Shown here: one piece after another, positions 24,961 through 35,112 of the stretch
How positions within the stretch are numbered: the stretch's first letter is position 1
How the letters are laid out: each line of letters starts with the position of its first letter
Source of the DNA: Harmonia axyridis
Lineage: Eukaryota; Arthropoda; Insecta; Coleoptera; Coccinellidae
Reading direction: 5' to 3'
Assembly (NCBI RefSeq): GCF_914767665.1
Contig: NC_059503.1
Coordinates: 13,454,001-13,518,000 of the forward strand
Length of the DNA stretch: 64,000 bases
Position numbers and translations under genes: made by a program
The notes under the pieces: generated by a model
The model's database searches: none
What the model was told of the DNA's origin: nothing
Seen by the model: only the letters and a program-made list of their open reading frames with translations

Positions 24961-25702
24961 ATCGTCGGCGATACCCCACAAAGGAGGAACGAGCATCCCT
25001 CTGCCAGGCTCTGCGCTGCCCTCCAGAAGATGCCCTCCAGACAAGGTCCGACCCATGGCCGGGTCCTCACGGGCAACCAGTCCGGCCCTGTCGATGATAC
25101 CGCGTGGACCTCCAGCTGCCCAGATAGCCAGCCCGTATCAGCAAAGCCCCCAGCAACAGAAGAACTCCATGCTAGATAAGCTCAAGCTGTTCAAGTCTAA
25201 CGATAAGCCAGCTCCGGTGAGCAACGGCAAACGGACTAGCAGTTCTAGTGGTGTGTCGTCAGCACGGAGTGAGAGAAGTGATAGCAGTGCCAGTTTGGAG
25301 CCCAGTGTCGATGTGAAACCGGTACGAAATGCCTCGCGGATCAAGCCTTCCAGGCCTGCGAAGGCCTCCTCCTCGTCTAAGAACAGCCCCAACGCGGGCA
25401 AGAAGGAGGTGGTAGGTCCAAAGACGACCAAGACGGAGGTTGAGAAACACGCGAATAAGGTGGCTAGTTTGTCGGCTTCCAAGCTGGCTGAACCTAGGGT
25501 GAAAGTGTCGGTTAGTAAGACGGATGTGTCGAACAAGTCGGGTAGTGGTTTGCCTGTGCAGAATACGCAGATACCGCATAGTACTAGTATTCCTAAGCCT
25601 ACTGCTGCCATTAAGGGTACCAGTAAGGTGACGAGGGAGGAGAAGAGTGTGCAATCTATGGTTAAATCGCCGCCTAGTGGGATGTCTAGGGAGAGTTCAC
25701 AG
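24961..25702 (+). CDS. sick: navigator exon A: Ser/Pro-rich linker with MLDKLKLF block
   Basis: Internal exon of the navigator gene, 742 nt, acceptor TTACAG before 24961 and donor GTGAGG after 25702. The first base completes a codon begun in an upstream exon (phase 2), then 247 codons run open to the donor (phase 0). The chain begins SSAIPHKGG and is low-complexity and basic, rich in Ser, Pro and Lys. Residues about 69-82 read SMLDKLKLFKSNDK, which closely resembles the conserved block of vertebrate NAV proteins. A Ser-rich run follows near residues 93-112. The frame stays open into the intron for some distance, but protein-like composition stops at the donor. The GC content here is clearly above that of the flanking DNA. 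An in-frame Met with a good context (CCCATGG, residue 32) could start a shorter isoform; that is inference. Confidence 0.92.
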
Positions 25703-27501
25703 GTGAGGATATGTTTCAAACGTTTCAAATGTTCTGGAATGAGTGGGACCCTAACAGGATTTCACCTCATTTCAAACTTGGGTTTGTTCTATATAAAGAG
25801 AAGGTTTATTAAGAACACATTTGAGCGAATTAAACCATGAAAGATAAAGCTGAAAAAATGATCTGAACAATAATCTCTACATAATATTCTGGTGTTTACT
25901 TGGAAAACAGCAGGCAACAACTTGAAAACCTTTTCCTAGAAATGGTTTTTTCTGAGAAATCAGAAATTTTATCAACGTTTGACTCAAAAGCTGTATAAAT
26001 TTGACCTTGGAGTTCTCTACGAAGTTTATTACATTCGGAAAAGGCAAAGATAAGTCGTGATAGTACTTTTTTATATACAAATTCATCCACGTAGACCTTT
26101 CGTTGTTTAACAAAGGGTCCTTTTGATATAGTCCAATGCAGACTGCTGATTCTTCGATTCAATTTATCACTCACTTCACGGCTTAGACTATATTTAATGT
26201 CTGGAAATATTGAGTGGGTACTCGATAAAAGCTGAAGAATAATGAGTAATTAAAGAAGTTCCTACTAACTACCGATGACATATTAAAGTACAATTGCCCT
26301 TTCGAGAGATATAATTTTCGATTTCGACTTTTCTTAAGTCATTTATGTTCGGTAGGTTATGCCATTTAATCATGGAACGATAAACGCTTCAACAAAGTTT
26401 AGGAATTGTTAAATTGTTTAACACATTTGTATAATTCATATTAAAAAACTCATTACAAAACAGACTCCTTAAACAGCACCAAACTGCTCTCCGAATCACC
26501 AACAGTGTGTTTTTGGCTGACTATGGACAAATACGATACCATTATACACATAAAATTATACATTCCAAATATACTTGCTGAATAAAATGTAGATCTAGAA
26601 TCTAACTCGTGATTTTCAAGACCTTGTATACCAAAAACAACTAATAAATCATTTCTGTCGAAGAAGAAGAATCCTTAGAACTTCAATTCAGCCATTATTC
26701 ACTTTTAATGTTCATCCTGTCAAATTACGAATATATTGCTTCCTCGACTGCTTCTCTGTTGCCTCGATATTGATATTTTTGAATATGATTCAATTTTAGG
26801 ATATCTTGGAAGTTCTTAATCATTGAAAACTTAAATTGTAGATGTCAATCTAGGTAAAGGTGTTCGAAAACGATGAAATCCCAATTTTAAGCTATAATTA
26901 CAAAACTAGAGAGGCCTGTCTGATACCTCGAAAAACTAAAACGTCTCTTTCTTCAAATCATCCTACAGTAAACAGCCTTCTTATTGACGTAGAGATTATT
27001 CATAAATGTATACGACCGCAGGGATGATTGAGTAAAATACACAGTGTGGAAATGAAACAGATCTTGGTTACCAGAATTGACTCAGATCTGTTCTAAGAAC
27101 TGTTTGATTAGTTTCTGCAATATATCATGTTTTGCAACGACGTAATTGTCGATAAGTATCCGCTGTAACTCAAATGAATACGTGAGAAAATATGTTGAAT
27201 GTGACAGGTCTAGAATGTCTGAAGTGGAATTCTTCGTGATAGCACGCACTGGGTAAATTTTTTCTTTTTCGCACCATTCAAGAGCTATATGATCGATATA
27301 TTCAGTTTTCTATCCGTATCAGCCATTTAAGAAGTGTAGGTTAGAAAATAATTAGATGAAATGTTCCCAAGAGAAATTATCACGTCTTCAATATACTACC
27401 TAAACCCACATTTTGATTCGAGACTTTCAAGTGATTGTGTACTTCAATTTGTTGCTCACCACTCTATGTAAAGTATAATTACATTCAAATCTTATCTTCA
27501 G
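25703..27501 (+). other. navigator intron A-B
   Basis: Intron of about 1.8 kb between exons A and B, GTGAGG to TTCAG. It is AT-rich. The first ~140 bases remain open in the exon A frame but lose the Ser/Lys-rich composition. The only protein-like content is a minus-strand block at 25896-26385 described separately. No transposon ends were recognised. Confidence 0.6.
25896..26385 (-). other. possible minus-strand coding block, unknown
   Basis: On the minus strand, a frame is open from about 26235 down to a stop at 25896. It contains a protein-like stretch including KQRKVYVDEFVYKK and AFSECNKLRREL. A possible acceptor (TTCTTCAG) sits just upstream of it, near 26235, and a weak donor (GTAAAC) sits at its end. 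Farther upstream, about 26385-26262, a second short minus-strand frame starts at an ATG (MIKWHNLPN) and runs to a GTAGTT. The phases of the two pieces do not join cleanly, so I cannot build a gene. I do not recognise the protein. It may be a nested gene exon, a decayed gene or chance. Confidence 0.25.
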
Positions 27502-28223
27502 ATCAACATATCATCAACAAACAAACCAGTGGTAGCCATGATATCACCCATGAAAAACGAGAGGGACCAGCAACTATCAGAGAGCAGTCACAGTACTTCC
27601 ACAACAGGTCCAAACAGTAGCAACAGCAGTATTATTTACAAACCTTCCAGCGAGAGTAGTTCCGAAAGTTCGAACCTACCCTACACCAAGAAAGAACCGT
27701 CCAAACTTATCACAGAAACGCAACAAAACCACAGACCAACACAACAACAACAACAGCTGCAGCACCAACCTCAACAACTGAAACAACAAGACCAACCTAT
27801 TCAGAAGCTGCAAGTTCAGAGTAAATCCCCAACATCTCCTACGTCTAAGCCAGACAATAAAACGAATCAGGGTTTTCCAAAAGAACCGGAGAAGATACAG
27901 AACAAAGTCCAACAGAACGGCCTCACCATCAAAGAAGCATCAGCTGAAGAGGAGAATTCGGTGAGCGTAGAACCGATGAGACCACTGTTTAGAGGCTACT
28001 GCAGTACTCTCACCTTGCCTTCAAGACACAGACCTACATATCAGATGATGCAACCTGAGGGCATGGGAGACTACTGTGAGATTGGACTGACCAATGGTTA
28101 TATGTCGGATGGAGAGGTCTTGAGGAATTCCCCTCGAGAGGTGACTGATGGTTACATGTCTGAGGGAGGGTCTGTATTGTATGCAAGGAGGTTGCAGACA
28201 ATGCCGGCTCATATACCGAATGG
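27502..28223 (+). CDS. sick: navigator exon B: Gln-rich tract and GYMS motifs
   Basis: Internal exon, 722 nt, entered in phase 0 after TTATCTTCAG and left in phase 2 at GTGAGT. It encodes 240 residues plus two bases. Residues about 73-113 are rich in Gln, written with mixed CAA/CAG codons, so this is a low-complexity tract and not a pure codon repeat. Near residues 198-205 and 217-224 are the paired motifs GYMSDGE and GYMSEGG, followed by LYARR. The paired GYM(S/T)(D/E)G motifs are a signature of NAV1-3 and sickie. Other visible segments include SEEENSVSVEPMRPLF-like acidic/basic alternation just before the motifs. Unrelated frames overlap on both strands and were ignored. Confidence 0.93.
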
Positions 28224-28532
28224 GTGAGTTAATTTGAATTTGTTTTGTTCTGAGATCTTGCTAGGCGCATATTGATTAATGGCCTTGAAAATGTAAATGA
28301 AGAGCATTAATTTGTTGATATATGATGACAATTTTTCCTTAGTCGTTGATTGTTTTGGTCTGTTAATTCAGATAAAGTTCAGGGAGAACAAAATGAATAA
28401 TTGCCGAAACTGTTCTGTTTTAAGTATCTATTTGTTCCAGAAAACTATAATTTTGCTCAAATGTCGGTTATTTCAAGTCGAATGATTGAGTCCGACTCTT
28501 TAATGATGAAGAATTTATTGTCTTCTTGGTAA

Positions 28533-29438
28533 AGGGTGTTTTTTTTAGAGCTATAGAACTTTAAATTGCAATAAAACTACGATGGATTTTTCGATTGACA
28601 TGAATAATATTTATCCGCAAGATAATCTTGTGGCATTACATTTTAAATATGATTTCTGGCATATGACCGCCACGGTTGGCTCGGATGTAGTCCAATCTGG
28701 ACGTCCAATTTTCGATTACTTTTTCCAACATTTGTGGCCGTATATCGGCAATAACACGGCGAATGTTGTCTTCCAAATGGTCAAGGGTTTGTGGCTTATC
28801 CGCATAGACCAATTACTTTACATAGCCCCACAGAAAGTTGTCTAGCGGTGTTAAATCACAAGATCTTGGAGGCCAATTCACAGGTCCAAAACGTGAAAGT
28901 AGGCGGTCACCAAACGTGTCTTTCAATAAATCGATTGTGGCACGAGCTGTGTGACATGTTGCGCCGTCTTGTTGGAACCACAGCTCCTGGACATCATGGT
29001 TGTTCAATTCAGGAATGAAAAAGTTAGTAATCATGGCTCTATACCGATTACCATTGACTGTAACGTTCTGGCCATCATCGTTCTTGAAGAAGTACGGACC
29101 AATGATTCCACCAGCCCATGAAGCGCACCAAACAGTCAGTTTTTCTGGATGTAACGGTGTTTCGACATACACTTGAGGATTAGCTTCACTCCGAATGCGG
29201 CAGTTTTATTTGTTGACGCTTCATCGGTAATGGACGTAGTGCGCGATACGTACTCCGCACAGAGCCATTATTTTCGAAATAAAATTGCACTATTTGCAAG
29301 CGTTGTTTAGGCGTGAGTCCATTCATGATGAATTGCCAAACCAAACTGAGAATAAATCACTTGACAGCTGTTAAATCGGTCGCTATATTGAACAGTAATG
29401 CCAACTTAAAGTTATATAACTCAAAAAAAAAACAACCT
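28533..29438 (-). mobile_element. DD41D mariner-like element, near full length, dead
   Basis: About 0.9 kb between terminal repeats: AGGGTGTTTTTTTTAGAGCT at 28533 and the inverse of a matching end at 29438. The minus strand starts MNGLTPKQRLQIVQFYF near 29325, then jumps by a large internal deletion into the catalytic core. That core has TVWCASWAGGIIGPYFF, WFQQDGATCHTAR and CDLTPLDNFLWGY. QQD to PLD spans 41 residues. A TAA stop follows GYVK, after which the same frame continues to the proper C-terminus (GGHMPEIIFKM). The helix-turn-helix domain is missing. Flanking GGTA may be part of the target site. Confidence 0.88.
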
Positions 29439-30407
29439 ATACAATGATCAAAAAGAAACAAAGTTTACCCATATCAACTTTGTAGCCGAAGATACTGGCA
29501 CATTCTCATGAAGAATATCTACCTGCAAAGTAGCGAAAAAACTATTCCAATATGTTCCTTGGTTCAAAAGTTATGATAACTTTGCATTTGTAGCTTTAAT
29601 TGCTGTGTCTACTTTGAACATCCTATAACTTAGGAACCAGCATTGACCAAAGTCTTCTTTAGCTTTTCATAAAGGTCTACAAAAACAATACCAACATTGA
29701 AATTGACCGGTAACCATGAAACACTCGCGTCAGACTGTCACTTCCTATCTTCAAGATTCCTACAGTCTCATCTTCCAAGTTACAAGTGCTCGAACGTTAA
29801 ATCTTCCACATCTACAAGATAACCAATGTTCAGCTAAACGTTCCCTATCACCAAACTACGTTTATTATCTCTCCCGACCACGCAACATCCAAACATCTCA
29901 GCCTATACGCATCCAGCGATCATTTACCGAATTTTATCTCCCCTTGTTCATTAACAGTATTCTCATCTCTTCCCATCAGATATCCGAGACGGGTTTATAA
30001 TCGTAAAATTCGATGAGAGCGCCACCGTACGTGCCCCGGAGGGTTTCAGATTCGCCCCTTTATCTCCATCACTCCATCCCTCTTATATGACATTGGGGGT
30101 GCTTAATTATGCCTGGATTCACGTTTATAGGTGCATGTCTTTCCGTAATAAAAGTGAGCTTGGGCCAGGACACTTGAATGAGATTTTTCTTTTGAAATGA
30201 AATATACGTGCTTTTTTGGAGATAATGGAGAGCCATAGAAATAAAGTGGTTTTGTGAAATTGAAGCGTGGAGAGCGACGATGGAATGCCAGATTTTTGTC
30301 ACTCGAGGGTGGTTTTGGTTTCCTCTTTTTTGATAATGAACGTTTGATAATTGTGAATTTGACTCGCTCCAAAATGGTTATTGAATAATTTGAATTATAT
30401 CAACTCC

Positions 30408-30993
30408 AGAGTAATAAACATAAATATAGTGAGCATATGTCATTTCCAGTAAGCAATTTTGTCCCCGACATGAACTATCATATTTGACATGAAGCGCGCG
30501 GAAATGAAAACATATCAGTGATACGATATTTCACTCAATTCGCGAGTTTCTCCACAAAGAACGCACTTCTTATGTCCCATAGTGAATCAAAGATTCATAT
30601 TAACTCAGAATATATCGAAATAAATACCTAAATATATCAGAAATTCAGAAAACAAACTCCAAGCGCGTCAAACGACTTGAAACAACCGATGACAGTAGGA
30701 GAGCAAAAATTGCCAAACCTTGGATTTCAGCAGGTAGATATAGAAAATAATAAATATTCTGCTTATTATAAATTCGACAATTAGGAAAAATATTGGATTC
30801 CAAATATTCAAATTTGCAATATTTAATCGGGAATCACACAAATAAAAATATTTCATTCAATATAAGATACATTCATAACGATATAGTAAAATTGTCGATT
30901 CGAAAATATATCATAATCCGATAACGTGATCTAACCATGTTGGGGACATGTAAAAATTGCGCGTATACTTCCTCTATCTATGTTTATTACTCT
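30408..30993 (+). mobile_element. MITE-A copy 5, intact ends
   Basis: About 586 bp with both ends present: AGAGTAATAAACATAAATAG at the left and TCTATGTTTATTACTCT at the right. Same orientation as copies 3 and 4. No coding capacity. The most complete copy in the window. Confidence 0.9.
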
Positions 30994-31169
30994 ATGATAT
31001 CAATAAATGAGTATAGCGTCCATTCATCTTTGCGCCAATGGCGCCCTGCATATATAACCTGTATATTATGCCAAATACCTACCGTCAATGCAGTCTGAGG
31101 AAAAAATAAAGCCTAAATAATTTTCACCCTTAAACGGTTACAGGATAGCCTTGCGTGTTAGAGACGTAT

Positions 31170-31302
31170 ATTTGTTTCATGTTTCAGGCAGGTGTTATCT
31201 TTCGCTAATAGGCTTAAATGAGATAATATAACACGAGTTCAAATAGAATGAAGCTGTTGTCAAAGCACTTGTCGACGAGTCACAAAAGAATGTAATTTAA
31301 TC
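31170..31302 (+). repeat. dispersed repeat R1, copy 1
   Basis: About 133 bp beginning ATTTGTTTCATGTTTCAGGC and ending GAATGTAATTTAAT. It recurs with few differences at 31535-31668, inside the left arm of the large palindromic element. No coding capacity. Confidence 0.85.
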
Positions 31303-31534
31303 TTTAATAGTTCAATTCATTTGCATCAATGATGCCTATCCTTGTATTTCATTAAAGTAGCTTTTTCCTTATTTCTTAAACTTTTTTAATATTCGATATA
31401 ATCTTATAAAAAATTTTTATACAGACTGGTCCAACTTAACTTCTCAATTCTCCGGCTTCAAAATGAAAATGTGGAAAATTGCTTGGACTCGTCAATTTTT
31501 GATTCGAGGAGGAACAACTTCTCGTTTTCAACGA

Positions 31535-31668
31535 GATTTGTTTCATGTTTCAGGCAGGTATTATCTTTCGCTAATAGGCTTAAATGAGATAATATAATAC
31601 GAGTTCAAATAGAATGAAGCTGTTGTCAAAGCACTTGTCGACGAAGAACAAAAGAAAGTAATTTAATA
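31535..31668 (+). repeat. dispersed repeat R1, copy 2 (inserted)
   Basis: Near-identical to 31170-31302. It sits in the left arm of the palindromic element, in a ~156 bp insert flanked by a 29 bp direct repeat (31492-31520 and 31677-31705, beginning TCAATTTTTGATTCGAGG). Confidence 0.85.
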
Positions 31669-31841
31669 GTCAATAGTCAATTTTTGATTCGAGGAGGAAC
31701 AACTTTTCCGCTTTTTTTCATTCCCGCACAACCCCTTGATTTTGAATAGGGATGAGGATTGTGGCAGTAACTAATATTGATCGTATCGAGTACTATCTGA
31801 CCCTAAAATTTCGCTTCAAAATATCCATCGATAATGAAATA

Positions 31842-32024
31842 ACAGCGAATATTTCCCTCCTGTCAAAAATTCTATGTAAATGGAATGCAATTATCGAAAA
31901 TTACAGCGAATATTTCCCTCCTGTCAAAAATTCTATGTATATGGAGAACAATTATCGAAAATTACAGCGAATATTTCCCTCCTGTCAAAAATTCTATGTG
32001 AATGGAATACAATTATCGAAACTT
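31842..32024 (+). repeat. tandem repeat, 3 x 61 bp
   Basis: Three head-to-tail units of 61 bp start at 31842, 31903 and 31964, each beginning ACAGCGAATATTTCCCTCCT. They differ by a few bases (AAATGGAATGC / ATATGGAGAAC / GAATGGAATAC). A fourth start at 32025 fades after ACAGCGA. Two reading frames stay open across them only because 61 is not a multiple of 3. Confidence 0.92.
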
Positions 32025-32190
32025 ACAGCGATAATTGCATTGTAGGAAGCGAAATAGCTCTGCAGTCTGCGATAATTGTTCTGTTCATAGATGCATAGTT
32101 TCTATGCATCTTATACAGTTCGAATCTATGGCATCTATGGAATCTACGTCACTTTGACAAGTTAACAGTTTATTCGGGAAATATTCCCCC

Positions 32191-32408
32191 GAATTACACT
32201 CGTGCATCAAAATGACCGGATAATTTCGCATTCCAGCGTGTTTTCTTCGAAAAACTGCATTCGGTCATTTTCATTTTTAGAGAAAGAGCCCTCCACCTTC
32301 GGTGTCGGGCTCTTTCTCCAAAAATGAAAATGAACTCATGCAGTTTTTATGATAAAACACGCTATCATGCAAAATTATCGGTAATCTTGATGCACTTGTG
32401 CAATTACT
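32191..32408. repeat. central ~218 bp hairpin
   Basis: Imperfect inverted repeat with a near-perfect inner stem of 26 bp: CATTTTCATTTTTAGAGAAA at 32266 pairs with its inverse ending at 32332, with a 15-base loop. The outer arms (CGTGCATCAA and its inverse TTGATGCAC) extend the fold to about 100 bp per side. Confidence 0.88.
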
Positions 32409-32797
32409 TACGATAATAGTAAAAGAGGCAATGTGGAATTTATCTCGAGAATATCATTCGTATCCGACGTATTCAAAGGTATTTATTGATTAGGTAGTCT
32501 TCCACTATTTTACCTCTCATTTCGTTATCGATGAAAATTTTGAAGCAAAATTTCAGGATCAGATAGTACTCGTTAAGATCTTCAAAATGAGGTAACCCAA
32601 CACCCCTCATTCCTATTCAAAATTAAGGGGTTGCACTCATCCCCGTTAGAGGGTTGTAGTCACAGGTATGCGAAGGGAGGAAAAGTTGTTCCCCCTCGAA
32701 TCAAAAATAGACGGGTTAGAGCGATTTTCCACATTTTCATTTTAAAACCGGAAAATCGAGGTGTTACGTTTTTCTTGGACCACTCTGTTGGTATATC

Positions 32798-33426
32798 TTC
32801 ATTTTGGCTATTTTCCAAAAGAAAAGGATTAGATGGCTTTCAGAATGCTGAAGAATTCACGTGGAGTTGACTTTTGAGGCCTCATTAAATGTTGGACCGG
32901 GCACCAAAAACCACGCTACGGCCCTGCAAACCTTTGCATGGAATTCAAATCTTTCTTCAGTAGACAACTTTTCGTTCTCAATTCCCACTCAAATCTCCAT
33001 TGATACATTTTCTAAAGCAATAAAACCTGTTGGAACTCTCCTACAACATCCTGCCGTCCCAAACTGGGTGGAAACCACATACTCCGAGAAGATCGCTATC
33101 ACACCCTCGAATGAGCGTGGGTCACGACCGGCGCTATTTGAAAAAAAATCGACTAAAACCAACGCAAGGATAAGAGCCCCCTTTAACAGTTGTTGATTAC
33201 GTTGATCAGTGCCTTTTTCGTAACCCGACCCGACCGTCCGTGGGACGAGGATCGAGATTCAGCTCCATCGGAGACGCTGGACGCCAGTGGCGGCGGCAGG
33301 TGGCCATCTGAGACGAGAAGGCCAAAATTTTCATTCAACTCTTCTCAGTCCATAATAAATTTGTTGTTGAATGAAACTGGCAATTTTCTGAACGAATAAC
33401 TCCATCAGTGTGTCTGATAAATTATC
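32798..33426. other. no clear gene; GC-rich islet at 33215-33330
   Basis: The + ORF at 32861-33196 is not recognisable. A sharp GC/CpG-rich islet (CCCGACCCGACCGTCCGTGG, GGCGGCGGCAGGTGG) lies at 33215-33330. It contains a possible donor (GGCAG/GTGGCC) but no family motif. Confidence 0.3.
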
Positions 33427-33817
33427 AATCAGGAATGAAATGGAAGACACACTTAGTTCTATATAATTATATTCTAAGATAAAATTATAAGACGATAACA
33501 TAACATAAACAATTTTACAAACGTTTCTTGACAATGATATTCTCTGATACAAATAAAGCATAATAATATATTTGATGTCCTTTAAAAAAGTACATATTTC
33601 ATTAACGGTGAGTTTGCAATACATTGCTTTGTTTGTATCAGAGAATATCACTGACAAGAAACGTTTGTAAAATTGTACATGTTATGTTATCGTCTTATAA
33701 TTTTTTGTTTATATCTTATTTTCAGCAAACCTGATGATGGCCTAGTGCCGAAATCAATAGTTTGTCTTAGAATATAATTATATAACAACAACTGTGTCTT
33801 CCATTTCTTCCCTGATT
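33427..33817. mobile_element. foldback element, ~390 bp
   Basis: Arms 33427-33561 and 33621-33817 are inverted copies: ACAATTTTACAAACGTTTCT, TGATATTCTCTGATACAAA and the outer GAAATGGAAGACACA pair with their inverses. The right arm has an extra ~55 bp (33708-33765) containing CTGATGATGGCCTAGTGCCG. The element is bracketed by the direct repeat ATGAAACTGGCAAT (33371-33384 and 33819-33832). Non-coding. Confidence 0.8.
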
Positions 33818-33852
33818 GATGAAACTGGCAATGTTTTTCAATTGAAAATATT

Positions 33853-35112
33853 AGGTGTACAACTTTGCTTCCGCTGTTTTGCAATAGATGGCTGTAGCGG
33901 TAAGTGGTAGTCGAAATAGAGATCGTAGATGCCATACAACAAGCTTAGGTATTTGTAAACATAATGCCATCGAAATATTAGTCGATTTGTGCCTGCATCA
34001 TAAAGTTATTCTCGATTAAACATGTCAGCTTATGAACCATATTCTCGTCATTTGCGAGAGGTTTGAATTTTCTGCTTCAATATGGATAAATCTGCGGCTG
34101 AGGCTTATCGAATGCTTTCAAATACCTATGGTGAGGCCGCTGTTAATGAAAGAACGTGCCGAGAGTGGTTTCAACGCTTCAAGAACTGCGATTTTACGTC
34201 GAAGACCAGCATGGCGGTGGACAAGAGAAGGTTTTCGAAGATACAGAATTGGAAGCATTACTTGATCAAGACTCGTGTTAAATGCAACAAGAATTGGTAG
34301 GATCATTGGAAGTGTCGCAAAAGGCCGTTTCAAAACGTCTGAAGGTCATGGAAATGATTCAGAAACAAGGAAATTGGGTTGAAACCGACATATGTTGAAC
34401 GGCATTTGTTTGCTTGCGAACAGCTGCTTGCAAGGCAAAGATTAAAGGGATTTCTGCATCTCCATCGTGACTGGAGATGAAAAATGGGTTAATTACGATA
34501 ATCCGAAGCGCAGAAAATCATGGGGACATCCCGACCATGCTTCCACACCGACGGCCACACCGAGTATTCACGGTTCCAATATCGTTGGCTCAGTATTTGG
34601 TGCGACCAGCACGGGTTAGTGTCTTCTGAGTTGTTAAAACCAAATCACAGGCGATCGTTATCGAACGCAATTAATGCATTTGAGCCGAGCATTGAAAGAC
34701 GAACGGCCGCAATACAACGAGAGACATGATAAATTGATTTACAGCAGACAATGCTCGACCTCATGATGCGAAAGTGGTAAAAACATACTTGAAAACGTTG
34801 AAATGGAAAGTACTTCCCCACCCGCTGTATTATCCAGACGTTAATCCCTCGGAGTTCCAATTGTTTCGATCAATGGCACACGACCTGGCTGACTAGCACT
34901 TCCGATCTTATGAAGAAGTAGAAAAATCGATCGATTCGTGGATCGCTTCGAAAAATGACCAGTTTTTTCAACGCGGGACTCGTACGCTGCCGAAAGATGG
35001 GAGCAAGTAGTGGCCATCGATAGACAATACTTTGAATCATAAATGTATAACCAGTTTTTCACAATGAAGTCTCGAATTTCGGAAAAAAACGGCGGAAGCA
35101 AAGTTGTACGCC
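33853..35112 (+). mobile_element. mauritiana-type mariner, copy B, full length, dead
   Basis: About 1.26 kb with both terminal repeats: AGGTGTACAACTTTGCTTCC at 33853 and the inverse GGAAGCAAAGTTGTACGCC at 35112. Visible transposase pieces on the + strand are SAAEAYRMLSNTYGEAA, EWFQRFKNCDF, VTGDEKWVNYDNP and HPLYYPDVNPSEFQLF. In the last the third catalytic position is Glu instead of Asp. Several frameshifts and stops occur. Element length and both ends match Mos1-like mariners. Confidence 0.9.

Larger units (their letters stand above)
31415..32797. mobile_element. large palindromic element with nested repeats
   Basis: About 1.38 kb with long inverted arms. Left-arm landmarks ACTGGTCCAA, TTCAAAATGAAAATGTGG, TTTTTGATTCGAGG, CAACCCCTTGATTTTGAATA and GAGTACTATCTGA recur in inverse order and orientation on the right (32797 back to 32522). 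The left arm is interrupted by an insertion at 31521-31676. Between the arms are three 61 bp tandem units (31842-32024) and a central hairpin (32191-32408). No transposase is present, so it is non-autonomous. I do not recognise the family. Confidence 0.8.

Noticed and set aside
25138..25728. 196-codon ORF on the minus strand, opposite navigator exon A.
   Set aside because: It is the antisense shadow of a Ser/Lys-rich exon, lacks splice or start context, and its Leu-rich composition mirrors the sense codons.
28582..28845. 87-codon + ORF in the DD41D element (also at 56687 and, inverted, at 120-353).
   Set aside because: It is the antisense frame of the transposase C-terminus, repeated because the transposon is repeated.
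31752..32098. Repetitive-protein ORFs of 97 and 72 codons.
   Set aside because: They translate the 61 bp tandem array in two frames; there is no promoter or splice context.
33731..33766. Hammerhead-ribozyme-like core: CTGATGA, a short stem, GAAA, then GTC.
   Set aside because: The flanks that should form stem I do not pair and stem III has at most one or two pairs, so the core match alone is not enough.
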